DNA of 64,000 bases from Hoylesella saccharolytica JCM 17484 (GTDB lineage: Bacteria; Bacteroidota; Bacteroidia; Bacteroidales; Bacteroidaceae). The stretch covers positions 20,654 through 84,653 of the forward strand of contig NZ_BAKN01000009.1 in NCBI RefSeq assembly GCF_000614205.1. Direction: 5' to 3'. Made by a program: the position numbers and the translations under genes. Below, piece after piece: positions 1-9,308 of this stretch (positions are counted from its first letter, which is position 1; every line of letters starts with the position of its first letter). The notes beneath the pieces are model-generated. The model worked only from the letters and a program-made list of their open reading frames with translations, was not told the origin of the DNA and ran no database searches.

Positions 1-1458
1 GGCCACATTTCGATATTCGGCAACAGGTGTAATATGTCCCTGATTGTCGGTTTTAATATCAGCACATTTATAAATATAGAAGTTGCCGCGCTGTGTGGCT
101 ACAGTACAGGTAGCCACATAAAGTTCGTCTGAATCGGCGTTAACACCCATATAGGTGATCATTTCGCCTTCAGAGAAAGTAATGGCCCATTCGTTTTGTT
201 GCGGCATTGGCGCAGCGGCTGAGGGCAGAAAAACGTAAATACGATTATCAATGGGATAGAAATAGCGATTGTTTTTCTCAGAAAAAGCAAAGCGGGTGCC
301 ACGTTGCGGAACGGCAGTAGAACTGTTAACAGTTATCGCAGTCTTTGTTCCCGGTCCATTTTGGGCAATGTAAGGAATACCCGCAAACTCGTGCAGATAA
401 TACTGAGAAGGGTTAGTCTTAGAAACTGTGAGCACCAACTCGTTGCGAATATATCCTTGCGGACCGGTTAAAAAAGCAGAAATAATATTCTCTTCGGCTA
501 AAATGGTACCTGTAGTACAGATGTCACCCGTATTGATATCCAATTCTTTCACTTCGCTTGTACCATAATCTACAAACATATTGGTGTAATTGGTATTGCC
601 CCACGCTGTGTAAGAACATTGAAAACAATCGTCAAAAGTTAATCCTTTGTAGCTTTTATACTCGTATGGGAACATATAAGCCAAGTTCAGATTCACGAAT
701 TTCTTGGCAATACTATCATAGACAAACGGACTATAACCGTCGGCAAAGAATCCCGTTGCTTTGAACCCCCTGAATACATCCTCGTAGTTAATGTTGGAAA
801 TGATGGTAAATGTGTTAGGGTCGAAGAAATAACAACGGTCTTCGGTCGATGCTAAAATACGATGAACAGTAGTAGGCCACGTAATAACTCCGCGTATCGC
901 ACCCTTGATATTACGCAAACTTATATTCTCGTTCATACGTTCAATAATATGCTCCATAGAGATTTGCGGTATGCCGGCAGCTATCTCTTCAGGAGTCATA
1001 ATCTTAACAAAGGCAAGATTACCTTTGCCTTGCGGGTCGTTACTGACAAGCAGATATCCCTTTTCAAACGTGCGATTGATATTAATTTGATAATCTGCTG
1101 CAACGCCTACACTGCCGTCGGTAACAGTAAGATGGGCATAATAGGTGCCACCGGAAAGGAATTTGTAGGTTAAATTCTGGTCGGTGCTAACCTGTTCTAA
1201 TGTTCCTTTTACTCCATCCTTATAAGTACCAATGCTCCACCGATATTGCAACGGGGAATCACCACTATACTGAATAGTGGGCCTAATGATACAATCTTCG
1301 CCCAAATTAAAGTTAACAACGGGCATGTCGGTATTGTTGTTACTTGCAATGGTAAGTGTTGGGATGGGGTTCCCTCCATATGAACTCTCGTCGTTGATGC
1401 AAGATGAAAGACCAAACAACAACACGGAAAGGAGAAATAATATATGTTTCTTATTCAT
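1..1458 (-). CDS. PKD-like family surface lipoprotein (3' part cut by window edge)
   Basis: An open frame starts at the ATG at 1458 and runs without a stop to base 1, so 486 codons are visible and the C-terminus is missing. The N-terminus is a lipoprotein signal: a hydrophobic stretch then LSSC, with Cys20 as the lipidated residue. An Ig/PKD-like segment follows (YRWSIGTYKDG, then TYYAHLTVTDG near residues 85-120), and then a long beta-rich region that fits a propeller-like fold. It lies 18 bases after the DUF4843 gene in a SusC-SusD-DUF4843 operon, which is the usual place for PKD-like lipoproteins (PF16407 type) in Bacteroidales. It is probably an accessory surface-exposed ligand-binding lipoprotein. 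The ligand is unknown, and this kind of locus often lacks glycoside hydrolases. The family call rests on context plus the Ig-like segment. Confidence 0.75.
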   Translation of the reverse strand, partial: MNKKHILFLLSVLLFGLSSCINDESSYGGNPIPTLTIASNNNTDMPVVNFNLGEDCIIRPTIQYSGDSPLQYRWSIGTYKDGVKGTLEQVSTDQNLTYKFLSGGTYYAHLTVTDGSVGVAADYQININRTFEKGYLLVSNDPQGKGNLAFVKIMTPEEIAAGIPQISMEHIIERMNENISLRNIKGAIRGVITWPTTVHRILASTEDRCYFFDPNTFTIISNINYEDVFRGFKATGFFADGYSPFVYDSIAKKFVNLNLAYMFPYEYKSYKGLTFDDCFQCSYTAWGNTNYTNMFVDYGTSEVKELDINTGDICTTGTILAEENIISAFLTGPQGYIRNELVLTVSKTNPSQYYLHEFAGIPYIAQNGPGTKTAITVNSSTAVPQRGTRFAFSEKNNRYFYPIDNRIYVFLPSAAAPMPQQNEWAITFSEGEMITYMGVNADSDELYVATCTVATQRGNFYIYKCADIKTDNQGHITPVAEYRNVA

Positions 1459-1476
1459 TATTCGTGATTTTGAGGG

Positions 1477-2234
1477 TTAAAACTCGGGCACCGACTGCCA
1501 TTCTATATCGCTAGGATGGTCTTTGTAAAGCGGTATCAGTACATACTGCTTTAAAAAATCACTATATAAGGCAAAGGGTCCACGCCGTTCTTTGGCGTTA
1601 ACGAAGTAATCGCCATAGCGCTTTACAATTTCCTTATAAATCTTATCGTTAGCCTTTGGAGCCAGTTCGTAAAAATATTTAAAGAAAAGTTGTGCCGACT
1701 TGTACGAATAAACGGGTAACGGAGACCACTCGCTCCACCACTCGGGGCGCAGCGTAGGCCGGATATCGCTGTAGATAATCTTAAAGCTTTTGTTACCTAC
1801 GGCTCTAAGAACCTCATTCTCTTTAATTCGAAACACAACCTTTTTAGCCCGTTGTTGGATATCCGGATCCTTGTCCCTCAGCAGGTTAATGTCTACCAGG
1901 CTTGCACTTTACCCGCCGGAAGGATGGAATTGGTAATGGTATAATGGGTTCCTTCCACCATGTCGCCTGCACCGCTGACCGCTTCGATGTATATGGGGCG
2001 GTCGTGTTGAGAGGGCATTCCCATCAAAGTTACGGGTATCTGAATGGTATGTGTTTGCGCTATGTCATAATTAAAAGCATAGCTCACACTATCTATCTGC
2101 TCGCCATTAGAATTTTTATATTCAAAAAAAACAGAGTCTTTTTGCTTCGTATCGTAGAGCTTATAGTCGTCTTCTGTGCAGGCTGCCAGCATTGTCAGCG
2201 CGACAAGCACTGCGTATTGATATACCTTTTTCAT
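1477..2234 (-). pseudogene. DUF4843 lipoprotein, split by a frameshift
   Basis: The 5' part (2234 to about 1906) encodes a lipoprotein signal ending LAAC (Cys19) and a domain ending ILPAGKVQAW before a TAG. The reading continues in another frame from about 1905 (SLVDINLLRDKDPD) to the stop at 1477. Adding one base near 1904-1910 restores a protein of about 250 residues, a normal length for DUF4843 (PF16132). The order SusC, SusD, DUF4843, PKD-like lipoprotein is conserved in many Bacteroidales. It begins 14 bases after the SusD stop and ends 18 bases before the next start, so translation is probably coupled. It is either a real single-base deletion or a sequencing error; I favour an error because both halves look under coding constraint. 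Confidence 0.75.
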
Positions 2235-2248
2235 CGTTCTAAGTGATT

Positions 2249-3709
2249 TTAGGGTCTGTATTCGTACTCTTCCTGAGGTATGGGAATAACGTAAACTGTG
2301 TTACTGGCCGGTATGGTTCTACTTTCCATATTACTCACAATGTCTCGTTTCAACCGCTTCATATTATACCATGCCTGCCCCTCACCAAACATTTCTTTGC
2401 GGTATTCGTGATAAATCATATCCGCAGTAAGGGTTTTTCCCTGTTTTTCCAACGAGGCAAGTCCTCGACTTTGCACCTCTTTGTCGTAGTATTGAAGGGC
2501 CTTATTATATTGGGTTGTCAACAAAGCATCGGCTGCAATCAGATAAAGTTCGGCACTATGCAATAGAGAGATACCTTTGATCAGACTATTACCGTTGGGC
2601 CGAGTTTGCCCTTCAATGGTATAATAATCAACCATTTTTAATAAGAAGGCTATTCCGGTGGTTTGCTTAAAGTGATCTAATCGGCGGTCTTGTTCAGTGT
2701 TGTTGATATCCATTTTATAAACTTCGGTAAAAGGTTCAAGGTAAGTTGAGCCACTTCCGGAGCCGTTATAATATGGATTATACGAAAAGAAGCTGGTATG
2801 TTCGTAAAGATACGACTTCACGGTAGCTACATACGAGGTGGAATAAATTCCGAAAAGGGTTTCCTTAGGCGAGAGAACGCCTGCCACATAATCTTTAATT
2901 TCATTCTCGTCTACGAGCGGAAACGCACCGCTTGCAATAACTTGCTCGGCATATTGCGCAGCATGGACAAGATCGCCTTTCATCCAATAAACACGGGCGA
3001 GCAGTGCACGCACGGCAAAAAGATTGAGATGCGTTTCCCGATAATTGAGAAATTTCTCGTAATTATTGTTACGATGAGGATAAGCAATGATGTTTTCATC
3101 ATCTTTTAATAACTGTTCAGCCTCTGTCAGGTCGGCAATAATCAGCCGATAATCCTCTTCTACTGTAACAAATGGCTTGACAGTGGGCGAATATTCCCTC
3201 ACATAAGGAATACCTGTCGAAGACATTTCAGTAGGCGCAAACAACCTCAGCAAGTCGAAATGAAGCATGGCTCGTGCCGCCAACATCTCGCCTTTATAAT
3301 AATTATACAGCGGAAGCGAAGTCGTATTCCAAGATTGCAGTTGGTCAAGAATATTATTGGCATAGCCGATAACTTGATAAGCAGATGTCCAAGTGTCTTT
3401 AAACATCGTGCGTACACCGCTGTCTTCGGTGTAATTATACTTTCCGAGCGCTACGCCCGATATGCTTCCACAATATAAATTCTGTGCCAAAACTTCATTA
3501 ATACCCCACGTTAGGTTCATGCCATATAGTTCTTTACTCTGTAATCCTCCATAAACACCATAAATGGCATCTTCAAAACCGCGTGCATTTACAAAGAGTT
3601 CTCGCTCTAATTTTTCTGCCTTGGGACGTACATCAAGAAAATTGTCGCATGCCGTTAAAAGTAGTGTGCAAGCCGAAAGCAGAAATATTTTATTTGCAAT
3701 TTTATTCAT
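2249..3709 (-). CDS. SusD/RagB family nutrient-binding outer-membrane lipoprotein
   Basis: 486 residues. The signal peptide ends LLTAC with Cys21 as lipidation site, followed by DNFLDVRPKAEK, the typical N-terminus of a mature SusD. Alpha-helical TPR-like segments follow, such as LNLFAVRALLARVYWMKGD near residue 230. The C-terminal part has the family-typical YHEYRKEMFGEGQAWYNMKR (residues 440-460) and ends VIPIPQEEYEYRP. SusD proteins sit on the cell surface as a lid over the SusC channel and bind the substrate. The gene starts 31 bases after the SusC stop in the same operon. No carbohydrate-active enzyme is nearby, so the ligand need not be a polysaccharide. Confidence 0.92.
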   Translation of the reverse strand: MNKIANKIFLLSACTLLLTACDNFLDVRPKAEKLERELFVNARGFEDAIYGVYGGLQSKELYGMNLTWGINEVLAQNLYCGSISGVALGKYNYTEDSGVRTMFKDTWTSAYQVIGYANNILDQLQSWNTTSLPLYNYYKGEMLAARAMLHFDLLRLFAPTEMSSTGIPYVREYSPTVKPFVTVEEDYRLIIADLTEAEQLLKDDENIIAYPHRNNNYEKFLNYRETHLNLFAVRALLARVYWMKGDLVHAAQYAEQVIASGAFPLVDENEIKDYVAGVLSPKETLFGIYSTSYVATVKSYLYEHTSFFSYNPYYNGSGSGSTYLEPFTEVYKMDINNTEQDRRLDHFKQTTGIAFLLKMVDYYTIEGQTRPNGNSLIKGISLLHSAELYLIAADALLTTQYNKALQYYDKEVQSRGLASLEKQGKTLTADMIYHEYRKEMFGEGQAWYNMKRLKRDIVSNMESRTIPASNTVYVIPIPQEEYEYRP

Positions 3710-3740
3710 AAGCCCTGTATTATTTATAGATATGCAACGG

Positions 3741-6700
3741 TTAAAATGTGATGTTAAGGGTAAAATTCACATCTCGACTATAGGGATAAGCCGTTCCTCG
3801 TTCATATTTGGCTGAAGTAAAACGGAACAAATCTTGTGTACCGACACTTAAATAAGCTCGCTCGGCGAATACTTTTTTTGCCCATTCACCGGGTATGTCA
3901 TACCTCAACTGCAATCCAGAAAACCAAAATTCGTTATCTTTCTCTACAAATCGGTCGGTATAAACATAAGATTTTCCACCGGTTGTAGAAATGTTCAGAT
4001 AGGGAACAACATCGCCCGGACGACTCCATCGCTCAGTAAAAGCACGTATATCGGCATTTTTCTGTGGATCGATATTCTCGATTTTAGCTGCCCGAGTTGT
4101 GTTATACATCTTACCACCAAAACGATAAGAGAAGTTGACACTCAGTAGAAAACGTTTGTATCTGAACTGTGAAGAAATGCTACCTTGCAATGTTGGAGTG
4201 GCGTCTCCACAATTAACCTGATCTTTTACATCGTATGTGTAGGTATAACTTCCATCGGTTTTGATAAAGATTTCTTTACCCGAAGCAGGGTCAATGCCGG
4301 CCGAACGAACCGCATAAATAGCTGTTGGCGATTCTCCTTCGCGATATTGCAGACGTGGAGCAGCGGTATTTGTGCTCTTCGCATTTTCGCTATTCCATCG
4401 TTTTAAAGCATCGCTAATACCTAAAATGGTGGTAGAACGATGCAATCCGTTAACAGAAACCGACCACATTTTATCATTCTTATCCAATAGTTTTGCCCAT
4501 ACTGAGAACTCGTAACCATTGCTTTTCTGACGTCCAATATTGCTTTTTACACTGGTTGCACCTGATGAAGGAGGTAGCGACATATCAATCAACATATCGT
4601 CAGTCATCTCCCGATAATAGTCAAAATTGATATTAAGCCGTTCTCCAAGCAATGAAGAGGTAAGGCCGATGTTCATTTTTTTTGTTGTCTGCCACGTCAA
4701 ATCCGGGTTCGACATACCGTAAGGAATGGCGCCCACACCCGAATAATGCAGGTAATTATTGCTGTAATGATAGGTTGTTACCGCCTGATAGCTGGAGAAT
4801 TTTACACTTCCTGTGTAGCCGTAACTTCCCCGTAAACGCAGAGAATTAACCCATCCCAGCTTCTTAATAAAGTCTTCATTGTGAAGGTTATAACCCATAC
4901 CGGTACTCCAAAAGGGTGCGTAACGGTTGTTTGCTCCAAACTTAGAAGAGCCTGATAAACGATAGGAGCCATCAACAAAATAGCGCATTTTCCACACAAA
5001 ATTAGCCGAAACAAAGGCTCCAACACTGGTTGCTATATCCTCAGAACCCTCCGGTTGCTTACCGGCAGGATAGCTTGAGGCATAACTGATATCGTTTAAG
5101 CCATCACTTAAAAATCCCGTTGCCGAAAGCATTCGTGAATAGCTGCGCTGTTTTTTGATTTCCCCACCGGCATTTACGGTTAGCATGGTACCATCATCAT
5201 CTACATGATGAATCCAGTTGCCCACCATCTTTGCCGCCTGATTTTCGCTTCCGGTATTGCCCAATCGGTACAAACCCTTTTGCATATTATCAGTCGTTGT
5301 GGTATAAAGGTTGCTCTCGGGCGAAGTAAAAGCATCGCTCGTACCACGCGAAGAACTATAAGACCCCTGCGCTGTGATATAAAGATTAGGTCTGAAATTA
5401 TACCTCAAATCCAAGGAAATATCAGTAGTTCGGGTTTCTGATTTAGAAAAACTACTCAGTGATGCTTCGTATAACGGATTATTCTGATTAAAAGAGAGCG
5501 TTCGACGGAGGTTTCCATGTGAATCAAAAGGCGAGTCGTAAGGGTTTGCTTCTGTGTAGTTGGTAAACGCTCCATACTTCGAATGCTCCACATCCACTTG
5601 GTCATAACCCGCTCTTACTGTAAGAATAAGGTTTTTGACAGCTCGGTAAGAGAGATAAACATTCATACCGTAGCGAGTTCTGCCATCAGCTTTCATCACT
5701 CCTTGTTTGTCGCTGTACGTACCGTTTACATTGTAATCGAGTCCTTGTCCACGTCCTGAAACGGATAAAGAATGTGTATGCGAGAAACTGTTACGTATGG
5801 CTTTCGATATCCAATCGGTATTGATACCGCTGCTAACCCATGCCAATTTATCAAAATAAGTTTGGTCTAACGACCCACTATTTGATTGATACAAACCGGC
5901 CAAACGCTCTAATTCGAGCTTTTGGGCGGCATTACACAAGTCGTAACTACTTAAATCGGCAAAACTGAAAACAGGAGTCAGCGCGTAACGCACCTTTACC
6001 GGCGACTGACTAACTCGTTTTCGTTCTACCACAATTACACCATTGGCAGCATTTTCACCATAGAGTGAGGTGGCCGAAGCATCCTTTAAGATGTCCACTC
6101 GTTCAATATCATTGATATCAATATCATAAAGGGCTTGCAGCGATTGCTCAACACCATCGATGACAATAAGCGGTGTATTGAGTCCGGCTTCATTGTCTGT
6201 GGCTAATGAAGTGGTACTGCGTATCACCAAGTCGGGCAGGTTATTGGGGTTACTACCCATGGCATTGTTCTGCGTAATCGAAATTCCTGCGTCCAAAACA
6301 GAAAGGGCTTGCAAGATATTTGTTGGCGAAACACCGCGCAATTCTTCACCGTTATAGGTTTTAGCAGCACCTGTAAAGGTTTGTTTGCTGCGTGTATAAA
6401 ATCCCGTTACAACAACTTCGTCCAGCTGTTTATCTTCGTGCATTACAATATTCTGCTGCAAAGACTCGCTTCCACCATTAAAACTGATGGTCTGAGACTT
6501 CATTCCCACATATGAAAACGTAACCTTACACGTTCCTTGCGGAATGTATAGCCGATACCGTCCCTCAGCATTTGTTATGGCATTACGCTTCATTCCGTTT
6601 ATCTGCACGGTTACCCCAATAAGCGGTTCGTTACCTTTGTCGGTCACATTACCCGATAACAGTCTTTCGCCTGTGCGCTTTTCATCAGTTTGCTGCAGTG

Positions 6701-6815
6701 TACTTGCCTGTTTGTTTGCTGTTGCCTGTATTGTAAAGGGCTGAATAATAGGCAATAAGAAAAAAGCAAACAACCCGATTTGCTTAGTACATCTCATCTG
6801 TTTAACGTTTCTCAT
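3741..6815 (-). CDS. SusC/RagA family TonB-dependent outer-membrane transporter
   Basis: About 1,024 residues from the ATG at 6815 (MRNVKQMRC). The same frame is open back to 6893, but the upstream part contains a strong TAnnTTTG promoter box (6865-6872), so a start there would lie at or before the transcription start. After the signal peptide comes a carboxypeptidase-regulatory-like beta sandwich (NVTDKGNEPLIGVTVQ), the TonB-box/plug junction LDEVVVTGFYTRSKQT, a plug with DVILKDASATSLYGENAANG-like spacing, and a 22-strand-type barrel ending VNFTLNITF with a terminal Phe, as in outer-membrane barrels. It imports a SusD-captured ligand using TonB energy. It is first in the operon with SusD, DUF4843 and the PKD-like lipoprotein. 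Confidence 0.92.
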   Translation of the reverse strand: MRNVKQMRCTKQIGLFAFFLLPIIQPFTIQATANKQASTLQQTDEKRTGERLLSGNVTDKGNEPLIGVTVQINGMKRNAITNAEGRYRLYIPQGTCKVTFSYVGMKSQTISFNGGSESLQQNIVMHEDKQLDEVVVTGFYTRSKQTFTGAAKTYNGEELRGVSPTNILQALSVLDAGISITQNNAMGSNPNNLPDLVIRSTTSLATDNEAGLNTPLIVIDGVEQSLQALYDIDINDIERVDILKDASATSLYGENAANGVIVVERKRVSQSPVKVRYALTPVFSFADLSSYDLCNAAQKLELERLAGLYQSNSGSLDQTYFDKLAWVSSGINTDWISKAIRNSFSHTHSLSVSGRGQGLDYNVNGTYSDKQGVMKADGRTRYGMNVYLSYRAVKNLILTVRAGYDQVDVEHSKYGAFTNYTEANPYDSPFDSHGNLRRTLSFNQNNPLYEASLSSFSKSETRTTDISLDLRYNFRPNLYITAQGSYSSSRGTSDAFTSPESNLYTTTTDNMQKGLYRLGNTGSENQAAKMVGNWIHHVDDDGTMLTVNAGGEIKKQRSYSRMLSATGFLSDGLNDISYASSYPAGKQPEGSEDIATSVGAFVSANFVWKMRYFVDGSYRLSGSSKFGANNRYAPFWSTGMGYNLHNEDFIKKLGWVNSLRLRGSYGYTGSVKFSSYQAVTTYHYSNNYLHYSGVGAIPYGMSNPDLTWQTTKKMNIGLTSSLLGERLNINFDYYREMTDDMLIDMSLPPSSGATSVKSNIGRQKSNGYEFSVWAKLLDKNDKMWSVSVNGLHRSTTILGISDALKRWNSENAKSTNTAAPRLQYREGESPTAIYAVRSAGIDPASGKEIFIKTDGSYTYTYDVKDQVNCGDATPTLQGSISSQFRYKRFLLSVNFSYRFGGKMYNTTRAAKIENIDPQKNADIRAFTERWSRPGDVVPYLNISTTGGKSYVYTDRFVEKDNEFWFSGLQLRYDIPGEWAKKVFAERAYLSVGTQDLFRFTSAKYERGTAYPYSRDVNFTLNITF

Positions 6816-6864
6816 ACAGTTTATAGCTTTTAAGAGCGTTCTTTTATACAAATGCGTTAAGGCG

Positions 6865-6872
6865 CAAATATA
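6865..6872 (-). promoter_or_regulatory. Bacteroidetes -7 box for the first SusC operon
   Basis: On the minus strand the sequence is TATATTTG, a full match to TAnnTTTG. The upstream TTTG element is only approximate (ATTG about 18 bases upstream). Transcription would begin a few bases downstream, leaving a short leader before the ATG at 6815 and excluding the ATG at 6893 as a start. Confidence 0.55.
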
Positions 6873-7065
6873 CAAAATATTCAAACAAATCAATATTTTT
6901 CCGTATCTTTTTCTATCGAATTGTTTGTTTTATCTCTTTTGCTCTCTAAGTTTTTTATATATAACAAGGTATAACGCAAAACAAACTTCGAATGTAAGAA
7001 AACAAAGTTTTTATTGAACGCAGTAATTGAAATGGTGCTGCAAAGGATAGATTACTGATAACTGT

Positions 7066-7998
7066 TTACAACTCTTTGTTGCCCTTCCACATTTTGTTTC
7101 GGGGGTGATGTTCTACGATTTCGCGGCGTAAGGTGGTTGTGTCGATATGGGTATAGATTTCTGTTGTACCGATATCTTCGTGTCCGAGCATAACCTGAAT
7201 GGCACGTAAATCGGCACCTCCTTCAAGCAACGAGGTAGCAAAAGAGTGGCGAAGGGTATGCGGACTGATGGTTTTCTTGATACCTGCAAGTACTGCCTGT
7301 TGCTTAATCATAATGAGAATCATGGTTCTGGTAAGGTGTGCACCCCGCCGATTAAGAAACACATAATCTTGCTCGCCGGGTTGAATGTTCATCAAGTTAC
7401 GATCTCTAAACCAGTATTGCAGCTCTTTGATGGCTTTCGTCGAAATGGGTACAAGCCGTTCTTTACTCCCTTTTCCCATCACGCGTACATACTTTTCTTC
7501 AATAAAGAGGTCTGAAAGTTTGAGGTTTACAAGTTCGGATACGCGCAAACCACAGCTAAAAAGCACCTCAATAATAGCCTTATTGCGTTGTCCTTCAGGC
7601 TTAGACAGGTCGATAGAAGCCTCCAGAAGGTCTACTTCTTCTGTTGAAAGCACATCAGGAAGATGATTACGCACATGCGGCGAAACAAGCAATTCGGTAG
7701 GGTCGGCTTCGATATAACCGTCGAGCAATAAGTATTTATAAAACGATCTCAAACCACTAAGAATGCGTGCTTGTGACCTTGGTGAGATAAGATGCTCGTG
7801 AAGTGTTCCAGAAAACTGTTCGAGATGCTCTAACTTCACATCCAGCACATTCAGCTCGTTGGCTTGCAAAAAGTCGATAAGCCACCTTAAATCGTTCCGA
7901 TAAGCCTCGATGGTGTTCTGACTATAATTGCGTTCGAGCTTCAGATAACGCAGATAACGTCTCACTATCTCTGCTGTGCTTTTATCACCGCTTTGCAT
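7066..7998 (-). CDS. xerD: Site-specific tyrosine recombinase XerD
   Basis: 310 residues from the ATG at 7998 (MQSGDKSTAE). The open frame extends to 8076, but that extension overlaps the divergent promoter region and the aroQ start, so 7998 is preferred. The N-terminal SAM-like core-binding domain (residues 8-95) begins VRRYLRYLKLERNYSQNTI. The catalytic domain has all expected residues: Arg152 (CGLRVSEL), Lys176/179 (MGKGSKE), His247 and Arg250 (HTLRHSFAT), His273 (LGHEDIGTTEIYTHI) and Tyr282. Length and motifs match chromosomal XerC/XerD, which resolve chromosome dimers at dif, rather than phage or integron integrases. XerD is favoured by overall resemblance, but XerC cannot be excluded without an alignment. 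No dif-like site was noticed nearby. Confidence 0.88.
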   Translation of the reverse strand: MQSGDKSTAEIVRRYLRYLKLERNYSQNTIEAYRNDLRWLIDFLQANELNVLDVKLEHLEQFSGTLHEHLISPRSQARILSGLRSFYKYLLLDGYIEADPTELLVSPHVRNHLPDVLSTEEVDLLEASIDLSKPEGQRNKAIIEVLFSCGLRVSELVNLKLSDLFIEEKYVRVMGKGSKERLVPISTKAIKELQYWFRDRNLMNIQPGEQDYVFLNRRGAHLTRTMILIMIKQQAVLAGIKKTISPHTLRHSFATSLLEGGADLRAIQVMLGHEDIGTTEIYTHIDTTTLRREIVEHHPRNKMWKGNKEL

Positions 7999-8007
7999 AT
8001 TTTTTCG

Positions 8008-8026
8008 TAAATTTGCCGCAAATGTA
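8008..8026. promoter_or_regulatory. Overlapping divergent -7 boxes between xerD and aroQ
   Basis: Only 43 bases separate the two start codons. TAAATTTG at 8008-8015 (plus strand) and TACATTTG on the minus strand (8019-8026) both match TAnnTTTG. They sit back to back, so the two promoters should interfere or be co-regulated. The -33 elements are not convincing on either side. Confidence 0.45.
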
Positions 8027-8041
8027 CAAATAAAAGTCGAT

Positions 8042-8490
8042 ATGAAGATACAAATCATCAATGGGCCCAACCTCAACCTTTTAGGGGTACGCCAGCCCGA
8101 CGTGTACGGCAGTTGCTCGTTCGAAAACTTTCTACCACAACTTCGCGCCCATTTTCCGGAAGTTGAAATAGAATATTACCAAAGCAACATTGAGGGAGAG
8201 CTGCTTGACAAACTGCAAGAGGTGGGTTTTGGCTGCGATGGTGTGGTGCTCAATGCCGGCGCTTACACCCACACCAGTCTGGCCTTAGCGACTGTATCCG
8301 CGCACTGAAATGCCCGGTGATAGAAGTACATATATCAAATGTTCATGCCCGCGAAACCATCAGACATCAATCGATGATAGCAGCAGCCTGTAAAGGAGTG
8401 ATATGTGGGTTTGGATTAGACTCGTATCGGCTGGCAGTTGAGGCTCTGAAGCACATTTCCCATTCACCTTCAGAAGCACAACCCCGCTAA
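8042..8490 (+). pseudogene. aroQ: Type II 3-dehydroquinate dehydratase, split by a frameshift
   Basis: Third step of the shikimate pathway, dehydration of 3-dehydroquinate in the cytoplasm. From the ATG at 8042 the protein reads MKIQIINGPNLNLLGVRQPD, including the active-site loop, and then LNAGAYTHTS. The frame then hits a TGA at 8306. Reading on in the -1 frame from about 8287 gives SDCIRALKCPVIEVHISNVH, then ARETIRHQS, CGFGLDSYRLAVEAL and a stop at 8488-8490. Adding one A at 8287 (TTAGC to TTAAGC) restores a normal 149-residue enzyme with the EVHxSNxHxRE motif. Loss of a biosynthetic housekeeping gene is unlikely, so a sequencing deletion is the simplest reading. It is divergent from xerD, and the next gene starts 39 bases downstream. 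Confidence 0.9.
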
Positions 8491-8529
8491 GCAAGATGCT
8501 GAGCACAACAAGAAACAACTGAAAGTCAA

Positions 8530-9219
8530 GTGAACAAACCGCAACCGATACCACCTATCGACAAGGCCTTTGCGTCAACCGAAAACCCTGACGAAGCGCT
8601 CGCGCGATATGTTTTATCTCACATCGACCCCGAACCCGACTATCTCTATCAGCTTTATCGTGCCACAAATATCCACACTCTGCACGGCCGAATGGCCAGT
8701 GGACACCTGCAAGGTCGCCTTTTAAAAATGCTGGTTAAGATGTTCCGCCCTTTTCATATCCTTGAAGTGGGCACGTTCAGCGGCTACAGCGCCATCTGTT
8801 TGGCAGAAGGATTGGAAACAGGCGGAAAGGTTTGGACGTTCGAAATCAACGACGAACAAGAACCCTTTACACGGCCGTGGATAGAGCAATCGGCTGTGGC
8901 AGACAAGATAAACTTTATCATTGGCGACGCCATTGAGCAGGCACCCAAGCTGGGTATTACGTTCGACATGGCCTTTATAGACGGCGACAAGCGCACCTAT
9001 GTCGATACTTACGAAATGGTGCTGACCCTTTTGCGACCCGGTGGAATTATTCTTGCCGACAACACGCTATGGGATGGGCATGTGGTTGATGCTGCTTATA
9101 CAAACGACCAACAAACTATGGGCATCGCGGCGTTTAACGATTATGTAGCGAAAGACGAACGGGTAGAGCGAGTGATAATTCCTCTGCGCGACGGCTTAAC
9201 GATAATTAGAAAGCTGTAA
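8530..9219 (+). CDS. SAM-dependent O-methyltransferase (YrrM/COMT-like)
   Basis: 229 residues, starting at a GTG at 8530; no better ATG lies near the conserved start. The SAM-binding motif I is ILEVGTFSGYSAICLAEGL (residues 77-95). The acidic residue after strand 2 is in VWTFEINDEQ, and the metal/substrate region is FDMAFIDGDKRTY followed by GGIILADNTLWDGHV. This is the caffeoyl-CoA/catechol O-methyltransferase fold (COG4122, Methyltransf_3), usually divalent-metal dependent. The bacterial substrate is unknown. It is probably co-transcribed with aroQ, and it ends just before a strong hairpin that separates it from the converging cdaA operon. Confidence 0.85.
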   Translation: MNKPQPIPPIDKAFASTENPDEALARYVLSHIDPEPDYLYQLYRATNIHTLHGRMASGHLQGRLLKMLVKMFRPFHILEVGTFSGYSAICLAEGLETGGKVWTFEINDEQEPFTRPWIEQSAVADKINFIIGDAIEQAPKLGITFDMAFIDGDKRTYVDTYEMVLTLLRPGGIILADNTLWDGHVVDAAYTNDQQTMGIAAFNDYVAKDERVERVIIPLRDGLTIIRKL

Positions 9220-9228
9220 ACTATACCT

Positions 9229-9284
9229 ATAAACAAAGAAGAACGTTTCTGCAAACTTTGTCAGAAACGTTCTTCTTTGTTTAT
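9229..9284. terminator. Bidirectional terminator with a 23-bp perfect stem
   Basis: Arms 9229-9251 and 9262-9284 are perfectly complementary around a 10-base loop, and the bases just outside (T9228/A9285) also pair. The outer stem is A/T-rich with T runs on both strands. It lies exactly between the convergent methyltransferase and cdaA genes, so it should stop transcription from both sides. Confidence 0.85.
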
Positions 9285-9308
9285 AAGGGTTGTAGCACAC
9301 AATGCGGG

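Noticed and set aside
7999..8076. 26-residue N-terminal extension of XerD
   Set aside because: It covers the divergent promoter boxes and the aroQ start, and the conserved protein begins at MQSGDKS.
8285..8308. Programmed frameshifting in aroQ
   Set aside because: No slippery heptamer or downstream pseudoknot was seen, the family is not known for it, and a missing A explains the break. Similar breaks occur in five other genes.
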